This document shows, one piece after another, positions 1 through 11,290 of a stretch of 64,000 nucleotides of DNA. Position 1 is the stretch's first letter, and each line of letters begins with the position of its first letter. Under the pieces are notes generated by a model. It searched no databases and was not told the origin of the DNA. It was given only the letters and a program-made list of their open reading frames with translations. Position numbers and translations under genes: made by a program. Source of the DNA: Sabellastarte sp. h YS-2021 (taxonomy: Eukaryota; Annelida; Polychaeta; Sabellida; Sabellidae); the NCBI GenBank assembly GCA_964017235.1, contig OZ024931.1, positions 103,930,221 to 103,994,220 of the forward strand, given 5' to 3'.

Positions 1-2530
1 ATATACTTGGGCAAACCTTTCCTATTAACACTCCCAACTATTGATGACATCACAAGAAAAATTATCAAACTTGGCAGAGGTTAATTTTTTTTTACTTTAC
101 AAGATAGATGTCTCTAGGTCCTTTAGGCATGTTAAGATGGACCCCAAAGGTTATTCCCTGCTAGGCCTTAGGCTCCAGGACTACTTCATTGATACCTGCC
201 TGCCGTTCGGATTTCGGCACGGATCAGCCATGTTTCAGCGTCTAAGTGATGCTGTGCGTACATTATGAGTCAGAAAGGTTACCAGGTCACCAATTATATT
301 GATGACGTCATAGGGCATGCCACAATAAGCCAAGCAGGTCCATCTTTTCAATTTCTTAGAGACTTGCTGCTAGAATTGGGATTTGCCCTTAGTGATAAGA
401 AAATTGTACCTCCAACCACTAAATGTGTCTGTCTAGGTATAGAGCTCGACACTGAAACATTCAGGGCTACTATTCCCCCAGATAAGCTAGAAAAATATTA
501 AAAATGTGTTTCCAATGGAGGGACAAAGTTAAATGCAAAAAACGTGAGCTTCAGCCCCTTTGGGCAGCCTCCTCTACATTTCAAAGTGTGTGCATTCATC
601 CAGATCTTTTCTTAACAGAATGCTGGACTTGCTTAGGGCCCCTCATAAGCATGAATTAGTCACCCTCAATGCTGAATTTAAAAGATACCTCAATTGGTTC
701 TGTGAATTTCAGCATTCTTCAAACATGACCCCATTCAGGGCGAAATTGAACTTGACGCCTCTTTGGAGGGCTTGGGGGCCATATACAATAACCAAGTTTA
801 TGCTGTCCCCCTTCCTAAAGGGTATATGAACATGGACATAGCTCAGATAGAAATGCTCAATATATTACTGGCCCTAAGATCTTGGGATTCTCAATGGGCC
901 ACTAAAACAATTCTAGTCCATTATGACAATGGAGCAGTAGTGACTATACTTCAAACTGGTAAAACAAAAGACCCAACTCTTGATGCTATTTGTCGTAATA
1001 TTGGCATAGAAACAGCCAAGGCTGATATCAGGCTAAAGACAGTTCATATACCAGGCAAGCTTAATGTTATGGCAGATTCCCTATCTAGATTCCATATATC
1101 AAATGTTCACAGAGATAAGGTTCACCAGTGGCTTCCACAGGCTACTTGGATATTTCCTCCCTGTGATAACTTGCTTATCAACTGGCATATTTAACTTTAT
1201 TCTGTAGGTCACCAACCTCAGTTCCAAAAATTGTTGTCATCAGCTTCACGTCGTCTGGGTGGGGCCTTCAGGAAATCTCTTCCTCTCCTTTTGCATCTTC
1301 TTCAGCATTGACATCATGCACCTTAACACAGACCACAGCCTGGCCTTCCTTGAGTTTTTGGTCTTCAATCGACTTTCCCAGGCCAGTATAAACAATTATC
1401 TTTCTGCGGTTAAAACTATGCTGCAACTCTATGGCATTCAGACTGTAGCCGTTAGAAATCATATGGTGTCCTATTTTACTAAGGCTTTGAAGCTTACGAG
1501 TGACCTTGAAATCTATCATTTATATTCCCTTATTATCTTTTTTCTCATTTGTAAGGATTTCTAACCTAGTTCCACACTCTCTTACAACCTTTGATCCATT
1601 AGAACAATAAGCTAGGGGATGATATTGTCTTTGCCCCTCCCCCCAGGTGCTCACATTTTGGTTAAATGGACCAAGACACTCCAATCTAAGAATGCAGTAA
1701 AAATTTAAAAAATTCCCTCTCTAGGTCGCTCACCCCTGTGTCCTGTCACTGGTTTGAAAGTGATTCTGGCTATTACCCCTGGTTCTGTTAATTCCCCTCT
1801 CTTTCAAATCAAGAAAAATGGTAAATGGTACCCACTAACTGATTCCAGGCTAAGGAAAAAATTGTCCATCATTTTGGCTAAACTTGGTATGTCCTAAACT
1901 TGGTATGCCCAAATATAACCTTTCATTCTTTCCGGCGTTCAGGTGCCACTCTGGCCTTTAATTCCAGCATCCTCTTACAAGACATACAAAGCCATGGCAC
2001 CTGGACTTCGGACTGTGTCTTGTCTTATATCACACAGGACCACAATGCCTCCCAGGTAGTAGCCCAGACTTTTTCCTCTTTGCTTAGGTCCTAACTACTT
2101 CTACTTGGTGGTTGGGCTCTTGATCTCAAGACTTAAAATAAAAACATCCATATGTTACAACTTATCTGTAACTCATTTGTAGTTTTCACTTCAAGTATTA
2201 GTTAAAATTTCAAATACTAAACCCTCTGTAAATCACAGAATTAATTCATCTTTAAGCTTGTACACAGGAACTACCTGTATCACAGAATTTTAATTTAGGG
2301 TCACCTCAACTCTTATGGTGACCTTATCTTACCTTACACTAAGGCCATCTTATATTGATTTGTTAAGTTAATTATTGTACAGCTATGTAAAAGTAATTGA
2401 TCTTCCATATGTAAATTGTTGTATCCACCTGTTAAGGTGGCCTTAGTTTATGATAAAATGTAATGTCAGTTTAAGATTGTATGTAAATAGTATTATTAGA
2501 GCCTAACATAGAATAAACTAATTTTATTCC
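1..2530 (+). mobile_element. DIRS-type tyrosine-recombinase retroelement, copy 1, broken, enters from the left edge
   Basis: Seen: a reverse transcriptase region lies from the window edge to about 500, with a YIDD active-site box near 297-308. An RNase H-like region lies at about 760-1190. A tyrosine-recombinase region follows at about 1300-2094; its tail has the HSFRRSGATLAF and HGTW blocks followed by a conserved Tyr. The AT-rich tail to about 2530 is non-coding and matches the layout after the recombinase in the longer copy at 8.76-14.0 kb. Known: DIRS elements pair RT/RNase H with a tyrosine recombinase rather than a DDE integrase. Its upstream half lies outside the window. It is a fossil with several breaks (at least five by eye) and looks older than the 9-14 kb copy. 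Confidence 0.88.
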
Positions 2531-2779
2531 CATCTGGGTGCATCATTTGTAAATAATATCTGGTATTTGGGGGGCACTGTTCATGATGTTACAAATTGTT
2601 TTTCTGCCAGGACTTACCCTTTGGCAGTAGGTAGTTATATTGACAAACAAACTCACCTGGTGGCCTTGTTTGGCCCTACTAACACTCTTTTTATACTTCT
2701 CTCCTTCTAATCCGTGTGAAAGATGTGAATAAGCATGGGGTGATTTTGGACTAGTCCTACTCCCTCTGGAAAATCATTA

Positions 2780-4566
2780 AATGGTTTAGTTTTCTGAGAA
2801 TTTCTTTGATAACCAAAAATATGATTTGATGTTCCCTTCTGTTGATCACGTAGTTCACACAATTGTGACAGTCAAGTCGGATCCAATGTTGTCTAAGATC
2901 CACATTCACATGCATTTCATGATCTTAGAATTGACCCTATGGATGATCTCACGTAAATCATTAAACGAGATAATGCCCATTACATCGACGCTGTGACAGG
3001 CACATGAAAGGGCTGCATTCCACAGAACTTCTGATGTGATTATGTTTATTGTAGCCCAAAAAGGCTTTCCCATCATCTGTTATATATTGATGATTATATC
3101 AGGGTTTTCCAGAGAGTTCTGGAACAAGATCGTACTTACTGAGGACTTTCATAGGGATCTGAATTGGTTTGGCCAGTTCTTGACCAAGTTCAATGGGGTG
3201 GCATTCTTTTCACACGAACCAGTTCATTTTCACATTGAGTTAGATGCATCACTGCAGGGCTTGGGAGCTGTGTGTGATAACGAGGTTTATGCTGTTCCAA
3301 TTGAGTTGGGTTTCAGAAATTACCAAATAGTTCACCTAGAGATGTTAAACATATTGGTTGCACTACGTCTATGGGCCCACAGATGGCACAAGAAAAGTAT
3401 AATAATACACTGTGATAACCAGGCAGTGGTCATAGTTATTAACTCAGGAAAGACCAGGGATCCCATCTTGGCTGCCATAACTAGAAGCATAGCAATGATC
3501 ACAGCCACTCAGGACATTAATCTTAAATTAGTACATATCCCAGGAAAACATAATACAATAGCTGATGCGTTATCTAGAATCAATATACATCCTCAGTATC
3601 AGATACAACTCCACCACCTCATACCCCACCACACGTGGCTTCAAGTCTCCCCTGAATTGCTTCAAATAGACGGGTCTATCAAATTTCAGATTCCAATCCA
3701 CAGATCCAAGTCCTGTCCAGAAATGCGACCTCTAGAGTTCGAGTTGCCCTTGCTGAATCTACCACATGGTCGTATGACAATATGTTTCGAAATGTTCTAG
3801 CATTTATGATCTTTGCTAAATTCCCTCTGGCCTCTCTTACTCCTGACCACGTTCTCTGCTTTCTTGAATTTTTGGCCTCAAACAAAATTTCCCACTCTGG
3901 CGTTGCAAATTATGTGTCAGCTATCAAAACAAAGTTGTCCATGTATGGCCTGTCAGTGACCAGCTTTAGTGACCCCAGATTAAGATATTTCAGTCGTTCT
4001 TTAGCTAGAAATGCATCTTTTAGGGTCAGTCTTAAAACCATAATTGATATCCCCATGCTTACACAAATCATGCAAGTCTGTGATTCCATGTATATGGGGT
4101 TTGTTTATAAGGCAGCTATAGTCCTATCATTCTTCAGTTTTCTTAGGATATCATTTTTGTTCCCCTGTTGCCGACATGTTAATCAAGTGAACTAAGACAC
4201 TGCAAGATCACAGGGCACATCATATAGTTCAAATTCCAAAGTTACCAAATGTGCTTCTTTGCCTTGTATAGCCCTGCAAAAATTGTTTCAATCCCGTCCT
4301 CTTCCAGAGGATACTTCACTTTTTGCTGGATCTCACTTTCCCCATAACACCAATATTGATACTCACTTGCGGGATGCCTTGAAGAAGATATTTCTTCATC
4401 GTAGGTTACCTCTTAATGGCATTGACTTCTATGCCTTTAGAAGATAGGGAGCCACCTTGGCATTAGACAATGGCATCCCCTTACAGGACATAATAGTCCC
4501 ACAGTGTGGACATATTTACAGAATGCTCCCCAAGCCCCTTCACATAACCCCATGATTTTTGTTTTC
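2780..4566 (+). mobile_element. DIRS-type retroelement, copy 2, broken and partly deleted
   Basis: Weak RT remnants occur at about 2800-3110, including a YIDD-like box. A well-preserved RNase H/connection region lies at about 3120-3780 and has the same order of blocks as copy 1 (HCDNQAVV, then HIPGKHN and ADALSR). A tyrosine-recombinase region follows to about 4510. Its closest relative in the window appears to be the minus-strand copy at 63 kb, not copy 1, so at least two DIRS lineages are present. Much of the RT is missing. It is a fossil with several breaks. The interval 2531-2780 between copies 1 and 2 holds nothing I recognise. Confidence 0.83.
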
Positions 4567-5432
4567 TTGGTGACTTTTTAAAACACCTTTAATTTATTAT
4601 CAAATCCGTTTAAAAGCCTCGTCATACTTATGTGGGTGTTCCACCACACGACTAAGGCTCCCGATTAAGGGTTTTTGAGGGTCGGTTTCAAAAATATGCT
4701 TAGTCCCAGGCTTCCTGTAAGGGTCGGTTGTGGTCGGTTGAGGCCGTGTGAGAAATCAAACATGTTTGATATTTCTCCCGACCTCAACCGATTATTTTTT
4801 CCCGCCATAAACAAAATGTCCAGTCCCAGGCTTCCTCAGGCCTCCTCAGATCAAATTTTGACAGTCCTATGCTGTCCCAGGCCGCCTGCGACCCTTAGTC
4901 GCCGACCCTTTTTCCCAGACCCTCTATTCTTAGTCCCAGGCTTCCTGCGACCCTTAGTCCCATTGCAAAGCAAAAATCGGCTATCTCGGTCTGGGGACGC
5001 CTGGGGACGCCTCAGGACACCTTGTGGGGTCGGGACTTAATCCTGGGTTAGTCGGGGCTTAGTCCCAGGAGGCCTGAGGCGTCCTGGGACCCAGTCGGTT
5101 TGTCTACGACAGGATCGTGGTTCAAACCGACCAGAAAAATGGCTTAGTCTGTTCTTAGTCCCAGACCAGTTAGGGACTGTCTGGGGCCTCCTGGGGCGTC
5201 CTGAGGCCGATCTGTAGTTAATCCCAGACCTTCATACCGATTCTGTCTTCCACCCCATTGGTCAATTTTTTTTCCATTTTTTCCAAGACTACCCACGATT
5301 AAGGGTCGCCGACAGGATCAGGGCTTAATCCTTTGGTGGAACAAGGGCATTACACGTATATAAACAAAATCTGCAAACGTATCTTGTTTAGCCTTGACTT
5401 TTCAACCTCAACCACCCAGTTATTTTGTCCGC
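4567..5432 (+). repeat. DIRS-type end repeat, split by an inserted MITE-like element
   Basis: The outer parts (4567-4638 and about 5343-5432) resemble the uninterrupted sequence at 5926-6062. Shared landmarks are TGGTGACTTTTTAAAA at the left and GTTT..CC..TTGAC..TCAACC at the right. Similar tail wording (GTAAATAAA..CACAAAC, then GTTTGACC-like words) follows the recombinase of the 63 kb copy on the other strand, and a looser version follows the 9-14 kb copy. I therefore infer terminal or internal repeat sequence of DIRS elements. The middle is a separate insertion, listed on its own. Confidence 0.55.
4638..5342. mobile_element. GC-rich MITE-like element with terminal inverted repeats and many TTAGTCCCAGG words
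   Basis: The ends are inverted: TTCCACCACACGACTAAG at 4639-4656 pairs with the reverse complement of GGCTTAATCCTTTGGTGGAA at 5322-5341. The interior is strikingly GC-rich for this window. It repeats the word CTTAGTCCCAGGC(T) near 4699, 4820, 4930, 5058 and 5155, mixed with inverted forms such as CCTGGGGACGCCT and CCTGAGG. No protein is encoded; the open frame at 4675-5040 follows the repeat words. The target-site duplication is not clear, so the exact ends are uncertain by a few bases. A non-autonomous DNA transposon is the likeliest reading. Confidence 0.6.
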
Positions 5433-5925
5433 TTGAAATTCGCTTACATTTTCTGTCTATCCCCACTACACAGTAATTCACGACAATTCATCTATAAGTG
5501 GCTGCATGTGAAGTTACCACTGCATTAGGGGTCACTTTGAACACAGCTATTGACCTGGAAGGATAAAGACATCTTGAAATTACCCATCTTCCACCCCGTT
5601 TTCCTCCACTTTCTGGTCCCTAGTGTGGTTCCACTTCTAGGAGTTCCCTTCAGGTCGATATGGATTGTGGTTGTATCAGCAACCAATTTTATGGCGACCC
5701 AGGCTGACCCTGGTAATCCTACCAATTATGACAGTAAACCTCTATCTGCATATTTTTATAGGTTGACCAAACCCGGTGTGCTTGGTTCATTGTACCTTAT
5801 TAGGCCTCTGCTGCAAGCAGTTATTGTCATGTTAGCATTTCCAGACATTTCTGTATTCAGGTCTGGTTTCTGTACAAGGTATGATGCTTAGGTTACTATG
5901 TCTTGTTGTATTATCTGTTTCATTG
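5433..5925. other. Unassigned interval between two DIRS-type end repeats
   Basis: A 113-codon open frame at 5550-5891 has no domain I recognise and no clear start context. Its position between two similar end repeats suggests it belongs to a DIRS remnant, but nothing in the translated sequence proves this. Confidence 0.35.
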
Positions 5926-6062
5926 TATGGTGACTTTTTAAAATACCTTCAATTATCATCAAGTCTGTTTTGAAAACCTCTTTATACTAACATGTAAATA
6001 AAAAGCCACAAACCTATCCTGTTTGACCCGTTGACCTCAACCTCATAATTACAAAGCAACTG
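5926..6062 (+). repeat. DIRS-type end repeat, uninterrupted copy
   Basis: This is the counterpart of the split repeat at 4567-4638 plus 5343-5432. It shows the order TGGTGACTTTTTAAAA, AACCTC..TATACT, GTAAATAAAAAG, TGTTTGACCC, TTGACCTCAACC. It acts as an approximate empty site for the MITE-like insertion. Confidence 0.55.
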
Positions 6063-6149
6063 TTCCCCCTCCACGATATTCAGAGGTTTTGGAGACATAC
6101 AAACTCAGCCAATACAGCCTGTGGTGTGACTGGTTTATTATTCTGTTTT

Positions 6150-6797
6150 TGTATGTATGTCTGTTACCAGGATTCAATCATTGGTTCCTACAGTGGTCAG
6201 CAGCAGATTGGACTACTGCAATTCCCTGTTTCTATCACTCACAGACTTTGAGCTAAGAAGATTGCAACTAGTGCAAAACTCACTCTGCAGGGTTGTCACC
6301 TCACTCAAAATGTTCTCACATCACCCCTCAACTGAAAAAACTCCATTGGCTTCCAGTTAGGTATAGGGTACAATTCAAAATAGGCCTCATTAGATATAAA
6401 ATCCTCAACCAAGGTCAGCCTGTTTACCTAAGAGAACTAATCCACCCCTACGCTTTCTTCAGAAATACTAGATGAAGTACCCCTAAACTCAAGTTCCTTC
6501 AAACCCCCACTTTTGACCGTAGAGTTCATAAATCAATTAAACACTTCTCAAATTCTTTTAGTCACTATGCCCCAGTTTTTTGGAACTCTCTCCCCTTCCA
6601 AATAAGAAACAGTCCCTCTGTCGCATCTTTCAGGAAACACCTCAAAACACACCTTTTCAACTCTAGCTTCCCAACTTAGTCTTCCTTCCTCGACTCTCCT
6701 TATAAGAAATGATTTTTGTTACTAGCGCACTGAGTTCCCCTTAGTGGGGAAGATATTGCGCCTGCAAAGCAGTAGATTAGATTAGATTAGATTATAC
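6150..6797 (+). mobile_element. CR1/L2-group LINE, subfamily B, 3' end only
   Basis: The end of a non-LTR reverse transcriptase is encoded at about 6175-6660. It includes SRLDYCNSLFLSLTDFELR, then LQLVQNSLCRVV and the HWLPV block, and ends with a frame that includes WNSLP-like and FRKHLKTHLF-like blocks. The untranslated end reads GGGGAAGATATTGCGCCTGC, then GCAGTAG, then short ATTAG repeats to about 6795. The same coding and terminal wording recurs on the minus strand at 54.9-56.9 kb. The copy is 5'-truncated, as is usual for LINEs, and its coding is split over two frames with stops. Confidence 0.85.
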
Positions 6798-8757
6798 TTG
6801 TTCTTTCAATCCAATCTCATTACACTTTCAAATACATTAATACGTTGCAGGTGCAAGAGTCATCAGAGACACTAAGACATAAAAGAAAAGTCACCGTAGA
6901 AAAGCTTTAATAAGTATGTAAACACTTCTCGGACACATGTTGGAAAGAAAGCAATAAAGATATCAAGAACTCAACTTTATGAAGCAAAAAAAAATTTTTT
7001 TTTTAAATCAAATGAAATGAAAATCTGCATAACGAATGTTTTTGTTGCATGGTGTAGTGCACCATGGTATAACAAGTATTATCAGTCATGTCAAACTGCT
7101 TAATTTCCCAGCAATAATGAAGCAACAGTTAATATAAACACACTACAATGTGTGAGTGTGGATTTACACTGAGTTGCCGCACCGAACGTTTCCACTGAGC
7201 AAAATGTATCAGGCAGAAATTGCAGGAATTGCCTAATTGAGCAGAAGAAGAGAAATTCATCCAACATCACCTTAATGCAATAAAATATTGTGTAAAATTG
7301 GTTATACATAAGGGTAATATACATGTATATTTTTAGATCTATACAAATACACACTTAACGAATCCAAACTTATGTCTACAAGTCCACTTCAGGGACTGGT
7401 TTCAAGAAAGCCTCCTTTGGAAAGGACCTCCTTTATTAAAGTCTTTTATTCCTTTGGTGAGGCCATCTTAAAATTCAGCTTCACGAAGCCTCCTTTAATT
7501 CTCCTTACCAAAGGTCTTCCATGAAACTTATGGACAGAGAAAATTTTGGATGACAGTTTATATCATGACGGTGGGCAACTGTAAAAAAATCCAAATTGTC
7601 AATTCTTGCGTTTTAATTTTATATCAAGAGGTCGCAGATTATAATTTTTTCTTTTTCAGAAAAAAAAAACCATTTGTACAAAAAATCCTTTTAGCGAATG
7701 TAGAGCAGATGAACTGTAACATTTCAGCAAGTAATTAATTCAACTAGAACTGATCTACTGTCTTGTATCCAGAGCTGTAAGTGTTCCTATCACATGAAAT
7801 GTGGTCTGACTTTCAGAGATAAACACATAAACAAGAGTATTTCTTACAAAAGCTTATCTGCTTTCACTATGTGTTTTATCTAAGGTAAGATGTTGGTTTG
7901 GCGCCCAACAAAAACATTGTTGAAACTCCAGTTTTCTGTAAAATGGTATCACATAAAAACTCTAAGGACACCATAGGCTTACAGAAAAATAATATTATAA
8001 TATATGCAGAATGTAGTTATATAATGGGCAGATCATGCATTCCTATAACGAATGTAACAAATACGTTACAGTGAAGACAACAGTATGACTATATGAACTA
8101 GAAGTACATGTTATAAAACAAAACCCAGTATCATACCTGACTTACCACACAATAAATAGATGGCAACAAGTTGTCTGCAACAAGTTTTCTTTAACTGATA
8201 CTTTTAACAGGGAATTCACCTGGATGCAGGTTTATTAAACTCGTGGTTTCCCATTACCCTGCCCTAACACAAAAAGAACCTATACTTAAACAATACAATT
8301 CTGGTTTCATTTGTCATGTGATTTTTTATAATTCAAGCACAGTAAAGTGTTATAAATTTGACAGGAATTTTTACGTAAAATAAAAAAGGAGTAAGCTGTA
8401 ATTACTGTGAGACCATAAGACTTTCTTGTTTGATTTATTTTTAAAAAGGATTGTGAACCACTTTCTTTTCCAGTGTATTTTTCTGGTCGTTCAAGACAGT
8501 GATTTTGTTACAATCAGCCAGGTATAGTGACTATTCAGCAACTGTGGACCTTCCTTTAGAAGCAGATGATGTTTGTTCCTTCTTCAGCGTTGACACAAAA
8601 ATTCCAATTCCTACCATTTCTTGTCAGAAAAACTGAATAACACCTAAATTTGATATTGCTATTTTCTTTAACATAAATTTTATGTAAAATTCAGTCGGGT
8701 AGTCTTTAGTAGTAGAGCTTTGATTTGGTTTGTTTGAATCCATTTGTCACCGTTTTA
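6798..8757. other. AT-rich interval without a recognisable gene
   Basis: No open frame here has a domain or composition I can support. The only structure I see is the possible small inverted-repeat element at 7397-7531. An 84-codon minus-strand frame at 7100-7354 looks like chance. Confidence 0.6.
7397..7531. mobile_element. Possible short MITE with imperfect inverted ends
   Basis: The left end TGGTTTCAAGAAAGCCTCC and the reverse complement of the right end, AAGTTTCATGGAAGACC, share GTTTCA and then the TTTGG-AAGG spacing further in. Inner copies of CCTCCTTTA occur in both orientations. The arms are short and diverged, and the call rests on the symmetry alone. Confidence 0.35.
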
Positions 8758-9039
8758 GGAAAGGCATATCATAGAATGGGGTGAAAAGTTTGGGGATATG
8801 ACCGCCTGGGGTCATAACTCTCAGTTCTGGCACCAGACCATTAAGATGCATTGTGGGAGGTTACGGTTAATAGATTTTGGTATAAAAGCCAGTCTTTGTG
8901 TGGATTTGGCGCCACACTCATTTGAATTTCATGGAAGCCACTTGTTTTGAACTGAGCTTCGTTTTATAAGTTTTATATTTTTAGTATTTTATCTTTTACA
9001 TGTTTTAAACTTTTGTATTTGCTCAGTTCAACAAACAAA

Positions 9040-10038
9040 ATGCCTAAAGTGTTTCACTGCTCCAAATGCCAAGAGGAACATGCTCGTCCGGTGGGAAAGA
9101 AATGCATGAAGACAGCAGGTGAGTCCTTTTCTAGTGCTGACCCTTTGCCTGCACCCCCCTCCCCTGGCGATGACATTACGGTTTCTGATCAGATTCTGTT
9201 ACAATTACACAAAATTGGCGAGAAAATGGAGGCCATGGACAGGAGGGTGCAGCGCACAGAAGCTGCACTTGAACAGGGTAGCTCACACGTAAGTCTGCCT
9301 GGCACTTCCCAAGTTCAATCACAGTATGATACAGTTTCACCCGGTACCGATACGGAACTGGCTTCTTCTCAGAGTGTGGTCCCCTCAATGTCGTTCTTGA
9401 GGACTAATGAATCCATACAGCATGAGGTTGAGAAACGCTTGACAGAATTACGCCATCTTAACGAATCAGCCAGTAAAGGTAGGGTCAAATCACAGAGAGG
9501 CGGTCCTGGCGAAATTTTTGTCAAAAAATCAGTAGATTGGCCACAACATTTCATACTAACAGGCACACACAAAACTCGTCCTAGTTACGACGATTTGACC
9601 ATCACCCAATGGGTTTCCGGATTCGTACGGTGTATGCAAGAGGAAAAGTCTGAACAGAATAGAACATGTATGCTGGACTACTTAGGCAATATTATGGAGG
9701 ACGCCTCTGACTTTGCATGGGATTCGGCTAAAGCCTGTCATGCTGTTATTTTAACCAACATGGAGGCTGATAGGCTTAACTGGACTGATACTGATAAGAT
9801 TGATCGGATACGTCGTGCCCATGCCCAAAGGCATACTTCTGTCAAACCTCTACCTCACGCTCAACGGTTAAGAAGCAAAAAACTTCTTACTCTAAGAATG
9901 GGGTTACTTGCAGGTACTTCCAGGAAGGTACCTGCAAGTACCCCACACACCACAACACAGCTGGTCAGTTTTTTAGACATGTGTGTGGTAACTGTGACGG
10001 TACACATACCACAAAGTCTTGCACTCAGAAAATTGTAG
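9040..10038 (+). CDS. Gag-like protein of DIRS copy 3
   Basis: The frame opens with a compact Cys/His motif (FHCSKCQEEHARPVGKKC) seen in first-frame proteins of DIRS-type elements. A Ser/Pro-rich linker follows, then a heptad-like Gln/Arg helix near residues 55-85 that could form a coiled coil, then a charged region. The Met at 9040 is preferred over the one at 9013 because the Cys motif follows it directly. The role as nucleic-acid-binding structural protein is inferred from position and motif, not from a clear family match. It belongs to a fossil element. Confidence 0.6.
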   Translation: MPKVFHCSKCQEEHARPVGKKCMKTAGESFSSADPLPAPPSPGDDITVSDQILLQLHKIGEKMEAMDRRVQRTEAALEQGSSHVSLPGTSQVQSQYDTVSPGTDTELASSQSVVPSMSFLRTNESIQHEVEKRLTELRHLNESASKGRVKSQRGGPGEIFVKKSVDWPQHFILTGTHKTRPSYDDLTITQWVSGFVRCMQEEKSEQNRTCMLDYLGNIMEDASDFAWDSAKACHAVILTNMEADRLNWTDTDKIDRIRRAHAQRHTSVKPLPHAQRLRSKKLLTLRMGLLAGTSRKVPASTPHTTTQLVSFLDMCVVTVTVHIPQSLALRKL

Positions 10039-11290
10039 CAAAAAACTGAGTAACCACTGCAGTAATGCAGTGGCTCAAAAAGTAGGTAAAATTGTACATA
10101 AAAGTAGGTGTATATATAATTCTAATTTTCATGACAATCATTTGTTTGAGATACAGTATGTCAATAGGTTGATGTCAGTGTACAAGGTAACTAAACCTCT
10201 AGTTTCTTATTCTGACATAGTAAAACGTGGCAGTGTTGCCAATGCCAAAAAATGTAAACCACAAGCCGTCACTGGTAATGTAGCCAAAATGGTTGGTGGC
10301 AAAAATTTACAGGTTTATGGTAAACACAGAGGTGTCAAAAAATCAAATCAGCGTGACAACACGCATACAAGTGTTAAAACATATTGTCAAGATGTCAATA
10401 TGGGCAATATGGGCTCACATCATACAATGAAACGTAGTGAACAAAGTCAAGGTGTTCACAATGTAGTTCATACGAACAGGTTTGCAATATTAGCTGAGGC
10501 AAATGCATGTAATGGTGTTGAAAGTAACTCTAACGATAGTGTCTTTGTAGAATTAAATGATGCAACAACTAGTAAAGGTGTGAATCTGGAAACTGTGAGT
10601 CAAAATGCTCATAAAGGTAAGAATGCCTCTTATTCTATAAATAAGACAGTCTTATTCGAAGAAATTCATGCATCAACTCCACCATGTTACACCAACAAAC
10701 TCGATTATGACTCAAATAGCCCTTGTTCTCCATCACATACAACTTCTGATGTAAAAAGTGAAGAGTGTCCGCGCCGGGTTCACATAGGTGATACGACCAA
10801 TTCTATACTGGGTGCTGTTGACAAATATTCGCTCGAGATGCACAGCAGTTGTGAGAAGTATTGCATGCGGGAGGCTAGAGGGGCCAAACAAAATAAAATA
10901 TTGCTGGCACAGAATAAACCACTGTTCGGCTTTATTCCTACTTATGGGTTACAAAGCCGTGTATATGACACAAATATAAATGAAGAAAGTACTGATCTAT
11001 TGCAGTTACATTCAAAGCTTAGGAGCGATGGTAGACACAATTACAGAGGGTTGCAAATACCTGTTCCTTCAAAATTAAACTCCCGGAAGTGGGAGGAGTA
11101 TTTGGTTGATTATTGGGACTGGGAACTTCCCATGCTCATTAAGTACGGATTCCCTCTTGATTTTAATAGAGAAACTGTGATCAGTACTGAGAAGATTAAT
11201 CATAAAAGTGCCTTACAATTTCCTAGCCATGTTGACACATATCTAGCCGAAGAAACTGAACATGGTGCCATGGGGGGGTCCTTACGCTGA
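10019..11290 (+). CDS. Middle frame of DIRS copy 3, RT-leading region at its end
   Basis: Most of this 423-codon frame is low-information, Ser/Asn/Lys-rich sequence with no domain I recognise. Its last about 75 residues (around DYWDWELP, YGFPLDF, then HKSALQFPSHVD) resemble the conserved stretch that precedes the RT core in DIRS polyproteins. It overlaps its neighbours by short stretches at both ends. I leave open whether that is the natural arrangement. Confidence 0.55.
   Translation: MHSENCSKKLSNHCSNAVAQKVGKIVHKSRCIYNSNFHDNHLFEIQYVNRLMSVYKVTKPLVSYSDIVKRGSVANAKKCKPQAVTGNVAKMVGGKNLQVYGKHRGVKKSNQRDNTHTSVKTYCQDVNMGNMGSHHTMKRSEQSQGVHNVVHTNRFAILAEANACNGVESNSNDSVFVELNDATTSKGVNLETVSQNAHKGKNASYSINKTVLFEEIHASTPPCYTNKLDYDSNSPCSPSHTTSDVKSEECPRRVHIGDTTNSILGAVDKYSLEMHSSCEKYCMREARGAKQNKILLAQNKPLFGFIPTYGLQSRVYDTNINEESTDLLQLHSKLRSDGRHNYRGLQIPVPSKLNSRKWEEYLVDYWDWELPMLIKYGFPLDFNRETVISTEKINHKSALQFPSHVDTYLAEETEHGAMGGSLR

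Noticed and set aside
4675-5040. A 121-codon frame
   Set aside because: It lies inside the GC-rich MITE-like element and simply translates its repeated words.
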